A stretch of 64,000 bases of DNA from the NCBI RefSeq assembly GCF_003584565.2, contig NZ_CP031010.1, positions 1,178,001-1,242,000 of the forward strand, in the 5' to 3' direction. Position numbers and translations under genes: made by a program. Below the pieces are notes generated by a model that saw nothing but the letters and a program-made list of their open reading frames with translations, was not told where the DNA came from and ran no database searches. Origin of the DNA: Alteromonas sp. RKMC-009. Its GTDB lineage: Bacteria; Pseudomonadota; Gammaproteobacteria; Enterobacterales; Alteromonadaceae. Below are positions 36,616 through 45,849 of the stretch, in pieces; the first letter of the stretch is position 1; every line of letters begins with the position of its first letter.

Positions 36616-37520
36616 TGTGCATTCTGCCTGTTCAGCATTGCCAGACCGGCGCGTGACGTAGTTTGTCGTCGCAGTGCCTTGTTTATCCATAATCCGGTTT
36701 CACTGAGTTTGAGTAAAGCGATGCCGTGGTTAAACCCTTCGCGGTCAAGCAGATAAACGAGATCCTCAGTGGCTACATTGCCTGTAGCGCCTTTTGCGTA
36801 AGGGCAACCGCCAATGCCGCCCACAGAGGCATCAAAGGTACGGATGCCTTCTTCCAGTGAAACATAAATGTTGGCAATGGCCTGCCCGTAAGTGTCGTGC
36901 ATGTGCATGGCAATTTTGTGTGGCGGTATGCTCTGTAACAGGGCTTTCAGTAAGTGCCTGATGCGCCCCGGCGTGCCGGTGCCGATGGTGTCACCTAATG
37001 ACACTTCAACACAGCCCATATCAAACAGCTTCTCTGTGACATCAATCACACTTGCGTGTGAAACGTCACCGTCATATGGGCAGCCCGCAATGCAGGATAC
37101 GTATCCCCGCACCGGTATGCCTGCTTGTTGCGCCGCACGGGTAACTTCTGCAAAACGGATCAGGCTGGTGGCAATATCGCAATTCAGGTTTTTACGGGAA
37201 AACCCTTCTGATGCTGAAGCGAATATAGCGACTTCATCTGCACCGGCACTCACTGCCTGCTCAAAGCCTTTCAGGTTAGGTGTGAGGGCTGAGTAAATCA
37301 CCCCGGCTTTCCGTGTTATACCTTCAAATACGGCAGGGGTATCCGCCATTTGCGGAACGCGGTCCGGGCGTACAAAACTGCCGGCCTCAATATGTGTTAA
37401 CCCGCATCCGGCAAGCTGGTCAATGAGCGTAATTTTCGTTTTCAGGGAAACCGGAAGCCGTTCGCTTTGCAGGCCATCTCTGGCACCCATTTCCACTATC
37501 TTAATATCGGTGTTCGTCAT
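36612..37520 (-). CDS. Hydroxymethylglutaryl-CoA lyase family enzyme
   Basis: A 302-residue DRE-TIM lyase. It shows VEMGARDGLQSE with the catalytic Arg-Asp, a metal site near MHMHDTYGQA, and the active-site Cys loop GGIGGCPYAKGATGNVATED, all as in HMG-CoA lyase. It splits HMG-CoA, or a close 3-hydroxy-3-alkylglutaryl-CoA, into acetoacetate (or a homologue) and acetyl-CoA. It is not next to leucine catabolism genes; its partners are a CoA-transferase and a carboxylate transporter. That suggests a free acid is activated and cleaved. It overlaps the tannase gene by 4 bp. Confidence 0.9.
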   Translation of the reverse strand: MTNTDIKIVEMGARDGLQSERLPVSLKTKITLIDQLAGCGLTHIEAGSFVRPDRVPQMADTPAVFEGITRKAGVIYSALTPNLKGFEQAVSAGADEVAIFASASEGFSRKNLNCDIATSLIRFAEVTRAAQQAGIPVRGYVSCIAGCPYDGDVSHASVIDVTEKLFDMGCVEVSLGDTIGTGTPGRIRHLLKALLQSIPPHKIAMHMHDTYGQAIANIYVSLEEGIRTFDASVGGIGGCPYAKGATGNVATEDLVYLLDREGFNHGIALLKLSETGLWINKALRRQTTSRAGLAMLNRQNAQ

Positions 37521-37541
37521 GTTTTTACCCTGTAACGACTT

Positions 37542-38819
37542 TTATAAGGGGATTACGCCAAGCAACACGGCTACCAGCGTCATGAATAACGACACGCCGG
37601 CCAGTAAGGGCAGGGCGTAGCGCTGATGATCTGCCAGACTGATTTGCGTAAGACCAATAAGCAGGAACGTTGCCGGTGTTAACGGGCTCACCGGAAATCC
37701 GGTGGTCATTTGCCCCAGCAGCGCACCGTGTGCCACGCTGACAGCAGGCAGGCCCGATTCAGCAGCAATGCCTGCCAGTACCGGCATAATGCCGAAGTAA
37801 AAAGAGTCCGGATCAAACAACAGGCTCAGGGGCATGGATAATACGGCGACCACAAGAGGCATGTTTCCGGTTAATGCCTCAGGTAACAAGGTACTGCCAC
37901 TTGATGCCATGGCATCCAGCATGCCTGAGTGCTTCAGTACGCCGGTAAAACATCCGGCAGCAAAGAGTATGCTGACCATCATGAATACCGGCGCAGCGTG
38001 GTTATCGATGGTTCTTTTCTGTGCTTCCTGAGAAGGGGCATTAATCAGCAAAGCGGCCAGCGCACCGCCGGTAAATGCCACAACAGGGGGGAGCAGACTG
38101 GCGACGATAGTGCTTATAACAATGACTATAAGCGCAATGTTGATGAACCATTTTACGTCTTCCCGGCGCGTTTGCTGCGCTGAAGTGATGGACGTATCTG
38201 TAATCGCAGTTTGTTTCAGCCGTTCTTTATGGCCCATCCAGTAAGCAATCAGGAGCACGAAAGCAAAGCCACTGAGATGGACCGGCAGAACGGGCGCGTA
38301 CAGCTCCATAACCGGTACGTCGAGGGCGGCGGCTGCACGGATGGTAGGGCCACCCCAGGGAAGCATATTGTTGACACCTGCCGACATCGCTACCAGTGCT
38401 GCCAGCTTTTTGCGCTCAATGTTCAGTGCATCAAAAACCGGTAATACCGCAGGTATCACAATTAAAAAGGTACTGGCGCCGGAGCCGTCAAGATGCACCA
38501 GGGCGGTAATCAGCACGACACCGGTGAACAGTTTCCTGGGGTCGCTGCCACACACTTTCAGCACGCCGTTGATAAAGGGCGTAAACACATGGTTGTCGTT
38601 CATGATGCCGAAAAACAAAATGGCAAACATGAACATGACCGCCACCGGGGCAATAGCGGTGATCCCCTGAACCATATAGCCGGGCACCGCCATACCTTCG
38701 CCGGCTATCAGCGCGCCGGCAACCGGAATAGCAACAAGGGCAACCAGCGGGGAGAGACGTTTGCTGACGATGGCCAGCAACACGGTCACAATGGTCAGAA
38801 AGCCGGTGAGCGCTAACAT
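37542..38819 (-). CDS. CitMHS-family carboxylate transporter
   Basis: A 425-residue protein with about 11-12 hydrophobic helices and the family signatures LVHLDGSGASTFLIVIP and NNMLPWGGPTIRAAAAL of the citrate-Mg2+:H+ symporter group. It sits 6 bp after the beta-lactamase-fold hydrolase and 21 bp before the lyase gene, on the same strand. The substrate is probably a di- or tricarboxylate released by the periplasmic esterases; citrate itself is possible but does not explain the neighbours. Confidence 0.85.
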   Translation of the reverse strand: MLALTGFLTIVTVLLAIVSKRLSPLVALVAIPVAGALIAGEGMAVPGYMVQGITAIAPVAVMFMFAILFFGIMNDNHVFTPFINGVLKVCGSDPRKLFTGVVLITALVHLDGSGASTFLIVIPAVLPVFDALNIERKKLAALVAMSAGVNNMLPWGGPTIRAAAALDVPVMELYAPVLPVHLSGFAFVLLIAYWMGHKERLKQTAITDTSITSAQQTRREDVKWFINIALIVIVISTIVASLLPPVVAFTGGALAALLINAPSQEAQKRTIDNHAAPVFMMVSILFAAGCFTGVLKHSGMLDAMASSGSTLLPEALTGNMPLVVAVLSMPLSLLFDPDSFYFGIMPVLAGIAAESGLPAVSVAHGALLGQMTTGFPVSPLTPATFLLIGLTQISLADHQRYALPLLAGVSLFMTLVAVLLGVIPL

Positions 38820-38825
38820 AGGCTG

Positions 38826-40112
38826 TTAACGGGCTTCTGCGGCAGTCGCTTCAATCAGGTACTGACGAAACGGGACCTGTTTAGCGAAGGGAGGCGGCGT
38901 GATGACCTGCGTCATAAAAACCACCAGGCTTTGGGTTTCGGGGTTGACCCAGAACACGGTATTGCCGGAACCTGCCCAGCCGAAAGACCCGTCGGGCATA
39001 AAGTTTTCAGCTTCAGTGTCCGGTGATCCAATCGCAAAGCCATATCCGAACGCCATCGGGGCGTCGTTACCAAATTCTTCAATGGTGATCCGTGGCGCAA
39101 ATAAGGCATCCACAGACGCTTCGCTTAACAGCCGCTTACCGTTATAAACACCTTTATTTGCCAGCATAGTAGCAAATGCCACGTAATCAGATGCGGTGCC
39201 GGCCAGTGCACCGCCGCCATCGAGTAAGCGGTTTGCATCTTTGTAATCGGTATTTTGTGCCGTTTCTATGACCTTCAGACCATTCTCAGTCATCAGATAA
39301 TTGGTCACAAACCGGTTGAGATCGTCACCGGTGACAAAAAAGCCGGTGTTGTTCATACCAAGAGGTGTAAACAGGTTGTTCTCAAGCCAGCTATCCAGCC
39401 GCTCGCCGGAAACGGTTTCAATAATTTTACCCAGCAGGGTAGTGGAATAGCTGTAGTCAAACGTTTCGCCCGGCTGGCTTAACAGCGGGGCTGCGGCAAG
39501 GCGTTCAGCCAGCTCCGTGAGATTACGCGCCGGCGCACCGTCTGTTGGCAGTGTGCCAACGGGGGTATCACGCTTCACGCCATATTTCCGGTAATACTGG
39601 TGAACCGGTGTGTTGCCGGTAAAGTGATAGGTAATACCGGATTTATGGGCCAGCAGGTCATCAATTGTCATTTGCCGCTTTACCGGCTCCGTGACCATGT
39701 TCTCAAGGTCGCCGGACACGTAAACCTGTGAGTCTTTGAAGGCTGGCAGATACTTGCTGACCGGATCGGACACCTGCAATTTGCCCTGCTCCTGCAGCAT
39801 CATAATGCCCACACTGGTAATGGGTTTGGACATAGAATAAAGACGAAAAAGGGTATCATCCGTCATCGCCGTTTTGCTGCCAGTATCCTGATACCCGTTC
39901 ACATAATGATAAACCGGCTTGCCCTGCTCAATAATTGTGGTGACTGAGCCCGGCATGGTGCCGTTTTCAACCAGCGTATCTAATTTGGCAGACAATGCCG
40001 CAAACCTTTGGTCATCCTCTGCAGCAGGCGTTGCACATTCGCTAAGCGAAGCAAAAGTAAAAAGCGCAGCCGCACCGAGAATGTATGATTTTGCCTGAAT
40101 GTTGAAACTCAT
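38826..40112 (-). CDS. Serine hydrolase, beta-lactamase/class C esterase fold (exported)
   Basis: A 428-residue protein with a signal peptide (YILGAAALFTFASLSECA). The SxxK motif is SMSK in LYSMSKPITSVG, the Tyr motif YSYST stands in the YxN position, and GWAGSGNTVFW is near the C-terminus, matching the EstB/LACTB-type hydrolases of the beta-lactamase superfamily. It probably acts as a periplasmic esterase alongside the tannase-family enzyme rather than as a resistance gene, given its catabolic operon. The start overlaps the CoA-transferase stop by 4 bp. Confidence 0.85.
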   Translation of the reverse strand: MSFNIQAKSYILGAAALFTFASLSECATPAAEDDQRFAALSAKLDTLVENGTMPGSVTTIIEQGKPVYHYVNGYQDTGSKTAMTDDTLFRLYSMSKPITSVGIMMLQEQGKLQVSDPVSKYLPAFKDSQVYVSGDLENMVTEPVKRQMTIDDLLAHKSGITYHFTGNTPVHQYYRKYGVKRDTPVGTLPTDGAPARNLTELAERLAAAPLLSQPGETFDYSYSTTLLGKIIETVSGERLDSWLENNLFTPLGMNNTGFFVTGDDLNRFVTNYLMTENGLKVIETAQNTDYKDANRLLDGGGALAGTASDYVAFATMLANKGVYNGKRLLSEASVDALFAPRITIEEFGNDAPMAFGYGFAIGSPDTEAENFMPDGSFGWAGSGNTVFWVNPETQSLVVFMTQVITPPPFAKQVPFRQYLIEATAAEAR

Positions 40113-41314
40113 TTTTCACTCCGTTCAGTGCTGAATATGATGTTCTTTTTCTGTAACTCATCGATAGCGTCGTGGCTGTAGCCTAACGCTTCAAGAATGC
40201 TCACCGTATGCTGGCCGGGTAGCGGTGGTGGTAAATCGTCTGTGACTTCCCCGTCAACATTGAAAGGTTTGCCGGGTTGCCGTAAGCGGCCTTCAGAGGG
40301 GTGTTCGTATTCATTGAAAAAGCGGATTGATGACAGGTGCGGGTCATGAAGTAAGCTATCAATGTTGTTCACCGGAGCAAACGGGACGTCAATTTCAGTC
40401 AGTGCGGTGACCCATTCTTCCGTGGTGCGTGCGGGAGTGGCTTCACTGACAATTTTATACAGCGATCCCACGTTTTCGCTCCGCTTTACCGGATCGGTCA
40501 CCGTGGCGTGCTCTGTCATATCTTCGCGTCCAATCAGGCGGAAGAAGCGTTGCCAGTGACGTGTGCTGTAGGGCAAAATACTGATGTAGCCGTTTGACGT
40601 AGGAAAGGGTTTACGGTAAGGCGAATTCAGCCTTTCATAACCGGTGCCGCCGAGAGGCGGTACAAAGGTTTCGCCGGCCAGTTGTTCTGTCATCAGAAAT
40701 GACACCATGCCTTCAAACATGGGCGCTTCAATGCAGGTGCCCTCGTTATGTTTCAGGCGGTGAACCACGCCTGCCAGTACCGACATGGCCAGATGCATAC
40801 CACCCACTTTGTCGCAAATAATAGTGGGAATAAAACGGGGCTGACCGTCAGATGTGCGGTTTAGATAGGCAATGCCGCTTTCCGCCTGAATAATGTCATC
40901 GTAAGCGGGTTTGTGGGCATACGCGCCGCTTTGACCGTAGCCGGGCGCAAAGCAGTACACAATTTTATCGTTAATCTTTTTTACCGCCGGGTAGTCGATA
41001 CCGAGACGCTCTGCGGTAGCCGTACGCATGTTGTGAACTACCACATCGGCTTCTGCGATCAGCTTTTGAAGTATTTCCTGTCCGCCCTCACTTTTTAGAT
41101 CCAGAGCGATGGTTTTTTTATTGCGGTTACAGTTAATGAAGCCCGCGCCCATTTCCGCTGAACGGCCGGGTCTGACGGTTCTGAATAAGTCCCCGGTGAT
41201 GTTCTCTACCTTGATAACGTCTGCACCAAAATCACCAAGGAATTGCGTTGCATAGGGCCCTAAAACGATGGTCGTCAAATCAAGGACCTTGATCCCGTTG
41301 AGCAACGAAAACAT
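40109..41314 (-). CDS. CaiB/BaiF class III CoA-transferase
   Basis: A 401-residue enzyme. The N-terminal signature IKVLDLTTIVLGPYATQFLGDFGADVIKVE is followed by NRNKKTIALDLKSEGG, AYDDIIQAESG and a probable catalytic Asp in ICDKVGGMHLA. This family transfers CoA between carboxylic acids. A human member (SUGCT) uses succinyl-CoA and 3-hydroxy-3-methylglutarate, which would fit the HMG-CoA-lyase-type gene downstream. It is first gene of the main minus-strand operon. A copy of the cluster's shared motif lies 68 bp upstream of its ATG. Confidence 0.9.
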   Translation of the reverse strand: MFSLLNGIKVLDLTTIVLGPYATQFLGDFGADVIKVENITGDLFRTVRPGRSAEMGAGFINCNRNKKTIALDLKSEGGQEILQKLIAEADVVVHNMRTATAERLGIDYPAVKKINDKIVYCFAPGYGQSGAYAHKPAYDDIIQAESGIAYLNRTSDGQPRFIPTIICDKVGGMHLAMSVLAGVVHRLKHNEGTCIEAPMFEGMVSFLMTEQLAGETFVPPLGGTGYERLNSPYRKPFPTSNGYISILPYSTRHWQRFFRLIGREDMTEHATVTDPVKRSENVGSLYKIVSEATPARTTEEWVTALTEIDVPFAPVNNIDSLLHDPHLSSIRFFNEYEHPSEGRLRQPGKPFNVDGEVTDDLPPPLPGQHTVSILEALGYSHDAIDELQKKNIIFSTERSEK

Positions 41315-41381
41315 AGATTCTCCTCAGATAGGCCGGCAGGATGGAAGGGTAACGTGCCGGCTACTTTATTTTTACAAGTTG

Positions 41382-41408
41382 TTCATACTATGCGGAATCG
41401 TTATCTAT
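41382..41408. promoter_or_regulatory. Shared cluster motif, copy 1 (candidate LysR site)
   Basis: TTCATACTATG-N8-TTATCTAT, identical in sequence and spacing to 42577-42603. The core CATA-C-TATG is an inverted repeat. It lies in the 174-bp gap before the CoA-transferase gene. Confidence 0.65.
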
Positions 41409-41488
41409 CAGGCAAATCAATTAATTCTATAATTCAATATTGAAAATTTATTAATTGACCGGGGCCTTGTCAGCCCCGCTGCCGGAAT

Positions 41489-42490
41489 TTATTGAAAGTC
41501 TTTAGCGTCGAGATTGAAGAAGCGCACTGCGTTATTAAACAGAATGTCGCGTTTTTGCTGTTCAGTGAGGTAGTCAGCATCCTTAATGACATTGATAGAG
41601 GTTTCCATCAGGCCCGGCCAGATCAACAAGTCGGTTCCGTACAAAATACGGCGGCCAAATCCTGCTGTCACCAGACGTTCGATGTAGCGGTTTACTTCGG
41701 CCAGCGGGTAACTCCAGATCATACCGGCAATGTCCACATACACGTATGCGTGTGCGCCCATCAGTGCAATCATGGCATCGTCCATAGGATAGCCGGCGTG
41801 CATCACCCATATTTTCAATTTCGGGTGACGGGCAAGCATGTCTTCCAGTTCGAAGGGGTTACCCAGTGAAGCGCGGTAATCGGGTGAGGTAATATTTGCC
41901 ATACCATTGCCCCCGGTGCCCATGTGAATAGCTACGGGGATCTTTAACTCTTCAGCAATGGCAAAGTACGGATCCAGTGACATATCAGAAGGCGACATAC
42001 CGCGGTACTGGGGCGCTACTTCACCAACAACCTTGTAAAATCCACTCTCAAGGGCCGTTCTGAATTCATCCGGTGACATATCATCAGTAAGACTCAATGC
42101 CATACCCAGTGAAGGGATCACTCTGTCCGGTGCAGCCTTGTGCATGGCCCGTAATACATCATCATCGCCACTGGCCACCATGGTGACGTTCAGCCTTTGT
42201 GCTTCGCTGATGGCTTTTGCAATGTAGTCTTCAGTGGATGTAGCTGACGCCAGCGGTTGCTCACAGTTTGTGTTCATAAATGAAGGCGGTGCCTGATGGG
42301 GATCGCCGCCCGGCATATCGGTAAGGAACCAGGGACACATGGGGCCGGCTTTGCCATTTACCTGCATGGCATGCACGTGCACGTCGATAACAGGCAAAGG
42401 CTTATCCGCCGCGGTGGCAGGCGTCAGTGCGCCGGCCATCCACAGACCCGTTGTTAAACACAGTGCTTTGCAAGGAAGAGGTAACGGCAT
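41489..42490 (-). CDS. Exported amidohydrolase-family metalloenzyme (Amidohydro_2)
   Basis: A 333-residue TIM-barrel hydrolase with a signal peptide (CLTTGLWMAGALTPATAA). Metal ligands are visible: HxH in VIDVHVHA, His in VAIHMGTGG and VMHAGYP, and Asp in ILYGTDLLI. The family includes ACMSD/resorcylate decarboxylases and lactonases such as LigI. Export is unusual for the decarboxylases and fits a periplasmic lactonase or hydrolase better. It is separated from the CoA-transferase by 174 bp and divergent from the LysR gene, with a cluster motif in both gaps. Confidence 0.82.
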   Translation of the reverse strand: MPLPLPCKALCLTTGLWMAGALTPATAADKPLPVIDVHVHAMQVNGKAGPMCPWFLTDMPGGDPHQAPPSFMNTNCEQPLASATSTEDYIAKAISEAQRLNVTMVASGDDDVLRAMHKAAPDRVIPSLGMALSLTDDMSPDEFRTALESGFYKVVGEVAPQYRGMSPSDMSLDPYFAIAEELKIPVAIHMGTGGNGMANITSPDYRASLGNPFELEDMLARHPKLKIWVMHAGYPMDDAMIALMGAHAYVYVDIAGMIWSYPLAEVNRYIERLVTAGFGRRILYGTDLLIWPGLMETSINVIKDADYLTEQQKRDILFNNAVRFFNLDAKDFQ

Positions 42491-42576
42491 GGTATGATCC
42501 TTTTTGATGTTGGTTGATCCGGAGCTGAAGTTCAGAAATCAAATTAACCTTTTTTAGATTAAAAGTTTACATTTTA

Positions 42577-42603
42577 TTCATACTATGATTTTCTATTATC
42601 TAT
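42577..42603. promoter_or_regulatory. Shared cluster motif, copy 2 (candidate LysR site)
   Basis: TTCATACTATG-N8-TTATCTAT in the AT-rich divergent region between the amidohydrolase (87 bp to its ATG) and the LysR gene (61 bp to its GTG). It is the exact match of copy 1, so it probably binds the adjacent LysR protein. Confidence 0.68.
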
Positions 42604-42663
42604 AACTCCAATAAATAAATTGTATAAATCTATAATTTATTCTGATTAATCGGGCGTGCTCAC

Positions 42664-43554
42664 GTGGTCAACATTAAACATCTCAAAGCCTTCATTGCTC
42701 TTGCCACAGAACTTCACTTTACACGGGCCGCAGAACGGGTTTGCCTCACCCAGCCAGCGTTAAGCTCATTGATCCAACAGTTAGAACAGGATTTCGGGAT
42801 CCAGCTTGTAAGAAGACATACCCGTCAGGTCGAACTGACGCCCGCCGGAGAAGAATTTCGTGACACGGCAGAAAAGCTGGTGGCTGACTTTGAGCAGGCC
42901 ATTTACGACGTCAAGACTTACAAGTCCATAAAGCGGGGCAGGCTGGATATCGCGGTGCTGCCCTCAGTTTGCAGCTCTTTGCTGCCACGGGTGCTGAAAC
43001 GGTTTAACAGCGATTATCCGGATATCCGGTTAAACATTCAGGACTGCGCCGGACAGGAAATCATCAATGCGCTGAATGAAAAGCGGATTGATTTCGGCAT
43101 TTGTTATGCCCAGTCTGACAAAGAAGTGGAAGCATTGACCCTCATCAAAGATGCCATGGTAGTGGTGTGTTCTGATACACATACTCTGGCAAAGGAGAAA
43201 TCCGTCAAATGGGCACAACTGGCAAATCAGCCGGTCATTGCCATGAACAAGGGTACGACGATCCGGACCCTCATCGACAGCACAGCACTGGCTCAGGATA
43301 TGAAGCTGGATATTATTCTTGAACCCATGCAGATGACATCTGCTTTTGCCTATGCAGAAGCCGGTTTGGGCGTGGCAGTGTTACCCAGTTCAGGAGTCCC
43401 GGCACGCATGTCCCCGGGGTTGCGGGCAATCGAACTCACCCATCCGGTAGTGGAAAGAAATATTTCTTTACTCCGGCGTAGGGGGGTTGCCTTGTCTCCA
43501 GCAGGTAATATTTTAAAGCAGTATCTGATGGAGGCGGTTAAAGGGGCAGAATAG
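42664..43554 (+). CDS. LysR-family transcriptional regulator
   Basis: A 296-residue regulator with GTG start. The N-terminal HTH IKHLKAFIALATELHFTRAAERVCLTQPALSSLIQQLE is followed by an effector-binding domain (RGRLDIAVLPSVCSSLLPRVL, CYAQSDKEVEAL). It is divergent from the catabolic genes, as is usual for LysR proteins that activate a neighbouring pathway. The inducer is presumably a pathway acid or its CoA ester. Confidence 0.9.
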   Translation: MVNIKHLKAFIALATELHFTRAAERVCLTQPALSSLIQQLEQDFGIQLVRRHTRQVELTPAGEEFRDTAEKLVADFEQAIYDVKTYKSIKRGRLDIAVLPSVCSSLLPRVLKRFNSDYPDIRLNIQDCAGQEIINALNEKRIDFGICYAQSDKEVEALTLIKDAMVVVCSDTHTLAKEKSVKWAQLANQPVIAMNKGTTIRTLIDSTALAQDMKLDIILEPMQMTSAFAYAEAGLGVAVLPSSGVPARMSPGLRAIELTHPVVERNISLLRRRGVALSPAGNILKQYLMEAVKGAE

Positions 43555-43683
43555 TAACCTGACATGGCAAAATTTCATAAATGTGACCAGAATTAAGATA
43601 CTTAACGTCTGCTTTATATACCGATAAGAATTTTTGAAAGAGTTATATTACAGTGACATCGATAACAACAATGAGATCACGAC

Positions 43684-43905
43684 ATGAATATTTCCCAAAA
43701 CCTGAATACTCTGGACAGAAGTCTGCGGGGAGTGATTGGTGTGTTATTTACCGCCTTCGCTCTGTTCAACGGTAACATCATCGAAGAACCTGTCATCGAA
43801 GTCCTTATTGGTATATTCGGTTTTCTTAATCTTATTTCCCTGTTCACCGGATGGTGTCCTGTCTATCACGTAGCGGGGATCAGTACCCGTAACGGCGATC
43901 ACTAA
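43684..43905 (+). CDS. DUF2892 (YgaP-like) small membrane protein
   Basis: 73 residues: an N-terminal MNISQNLNTLDRSLRGVIGV segment, two short membrane helices and the family end FTGWCPVYHVAGIST. This matches DUF2892, the membrane part of rhodanese YgaP. No rhodanese domain is attached. It lies 18 bp before the GGDEF-EAL gene and may be co-transcribed. The function is unknown. Confidence 0.8.
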   Translation: MNISQNLNTLDRSLRGVIGVLFTAFALFNGNIIEEPVIEVLIGIFGFLNLISLFTGWCPVYHVAGISTRNGDH

Positions 43906-43923
43906 CTGACGGTTGCGTTATAG

Positions 43924-45849
43924 ATGGTACAACTCTCTGAGTTAACCAGAGACAAATCCTTCAGAACCAGGCTCATCCTTGCGTGTCTTGGTGTGTCGCT
44001 GTTTGTATCTGTCATATACGTCGTAGTGTCTTACCGGCTCACCGCAGAACTGGGCGTGGAAACCGGTTTGCAGGCGATGGAAAAAGAAGCCAACATCATT
44101 TTAAGTGAACTGGTTTCTAACAATGACGGACTCGCTGCCAGTGCAGCCTCTGTGGCGACTATGATCTACGGAGGAAACGAGGAAGAAGCTGGTATTTTTG
44201 CCCGTGTTAGCCGCGACGAAGGTATTTGGGTTTATGTTCGTGGATTGAAAGCCAGTCAGGCGGATGATTTTCGTCAGTACCTTGCAGATCACACTGATCT
44301 CGCCAGAGGCATGCTGGAGTTCGGTGATGAAAAATTTCTGTACATCCATGCTGAACGAAACGGTTATAAACTCGACCTCATTCAGACTACCACTTCTCTG
44401 GACCTCACCATGGCCATGGTGGCTAAGCGACTCTCCATTGTGTCTGTTGTTGTATTATGGATCGCCATCTGGCTCGCGCTGACGTTGTCGTCTTTTATTG
44501 CTAAACGGGTGCAACAAAAGAATGATGCACTGGCGAAAATTGCAACCCATGATGGCCTGACAGGATTTCCAAACCGCCGTTTTCTGGATGACTTACTGGA
44601 AACCTGTATAGATAACGCTTCCTCTTCTGCAGACAGTATGGATGAACCGGTCGCGGGGCAGGGTTGTTTATTCGTCATCGATCTGGATAAATTTAAAGAG
44701 GTAAATGACTCTTTTGGTCATGCTGCCGGTGACAAGTTGCTTGTTGAAATTGCCCTCAGATTGCATGGTGCATTAAGCAGCAATCAGGTACTGGTAAGGG
44801 TCGGCGGTGACGAATTTATAATTTGGGCACCCGGCCTTAATATTGATGAAGCTAAAGGGCTGGCAAAGTCTCTGGTGGAGCAATGCGATGCACCGGTGAT
44901 GATTAATAATCTGGCGATTAATACCGGTGCCAGCATTGGAATTGCCCATTATCCTACACACGCTGATTCCGGTGAAAGCTTAATCATTAACGCTGATACA
45001 GCGATGTACAAAGCTAAGCAACTGCGCTGTGGCTGGATGCTCTTTGACGAAAGCAATGCAGTTGATTATAAAAAACAGCTCAGATTACGCGCTGAACTGA
45101 CCGGTGCGCTGGAGCGGGAAGAGATCAAGCTTTACTATCAGCCAAAGGTCTCGCTGAAAGACGGAGATATTATCGGGGTAGAGGCGCTGGCACGCTGGCA
45201 TCATCCCATTGACGGGATACTGCCGCCGGGAGCATTTATCGATTTGATTGAGCATAGCGGCCGGGTACAGGAGTTTGGCCGTTATATTATCTGTCAAAGT
45301 ATTAAGCAACTGGCGGCGTGGCGCTCACAGCAGATTGAACTTCCGCTGGCATTGAATTTGTCCCCCTATAACTTGCTGGACCCCGGTCTTGTGGACTTCA
45401 TTGCAGGCACATTGGAACAGTTTGATGTGCCTGCCAGTTTGCTGGAAATTGAGCTCACAGAAAGCGAAACCAGCATGAATATCGAAAGTATTCAAAGTCG
45501 TCTGGATGCCCTAAAAGTATTGGGCGTCACGCTGACCATCGATGACTTTGGTACAGGGATGAGCTCTCTGGCTTATATTGCCAACCTCAATGTGAATATT
45601 ATTAAAATTGACCGCGCGTTTATTTGCGACATGCTGACGAACGATAAACATCTGGCAATTGTTTCTACAGCACTCGCCTTATCAAAATCCTTTGGCTGTA
45701 AAATGGTTGCAGAGGGAATTGAAGACAAAGCGCAGGCAGAAAAACTGCTGGCAATGGGGTGTGACTATGGTCAGGGCTACCTGTTCTCCAAACCTGTAGA
45801 AAGCAATGCGATAACCGCACTGTACCTGAAAGGCGGTTCTCTGGTTTAA
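43924..45849 (+). CDS. Membrane GGDEF-EAL cyclic-di-GMP protein
   Basis: 641 residues. Helix 1 (about 17-38) and helix 2 (about 170-190) enclose a periplasmic sensor of about 130 residues. The GGDEF domain carries an intact active site GGDEF (294-298). The EAL domain carries EAL (420-422), and the second catalytic region TIDDFGTGMSSLAYI is also intact. Both diguanylate cyclase and phosphodiesterase activity are therefore possible. The ligand of the sensor region is unknown. Confidence 0.92.
   Translation: MVQLSELTRDKSFRTRLILACLGVSLFVSVIYVVVSYRLTAELGVETGLQAMEKEANIILSELVSNNDGLAASAASVATMIYGGNEEEAGIFARVSRDEGIWVYVRGLKASQADDFRQYLADHTDLARGMLEFGDEKFLYIHAERNGYKLDLIQTTTSLDLTMAMVAKRLSIVSVVVLWIAIWLALTLSSFIAKRVQQKNDALAKIATHDGLTGFPNRRFLDDLLETCIDNASSSADSMDEPVAGQGCLFVIDLDKFKEVNDSFGHAAGDKLLVEIALRLHGALSSNQVLVRVGGDEFIIWAPGLNIDEAKGLAKSLVEQCDAPVMINNLAINTGASIGIAHYPTHADSGESLIINADTAMYKAKQLRCGWMLFDESNAVDYKKQLRLRAELTGALEREEIKLYYQPKVSLKDGDIIGVEALARWHHPIDGILPPGAFIDLIEHSGRVQEFGRYIICQSIKQLAAWRSQQIELPLALNLSPYNLLDPGLVDFIAGTLEQFDVPASLLEIELTESETSMNIESIQSRLDALKVLGVTLTIDDFGTGMSSLAYIANLNVNIIKIDRAFICDMLTNDKHLAIVSTALALSKSFGCKMVAEGIEDKAQAEKLLAMGCDYGQGYLFSKPVESNAITALYLKGGSLV

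Noticed and set aside
38493..38816. His-rich plus-strand frame opposite the CitMHS gene
   Set aside because: A shadow of the transporter coding sequence; His-rich composition is an artefact of the opposite frame.
38826..40112. Beta-lactamase-fold protein as antibiotic resistance gene
   Set aside because: Motifs are those of the esterase-type branch and the gene is locked in a catabolic operon with 4-6 bp junctions.
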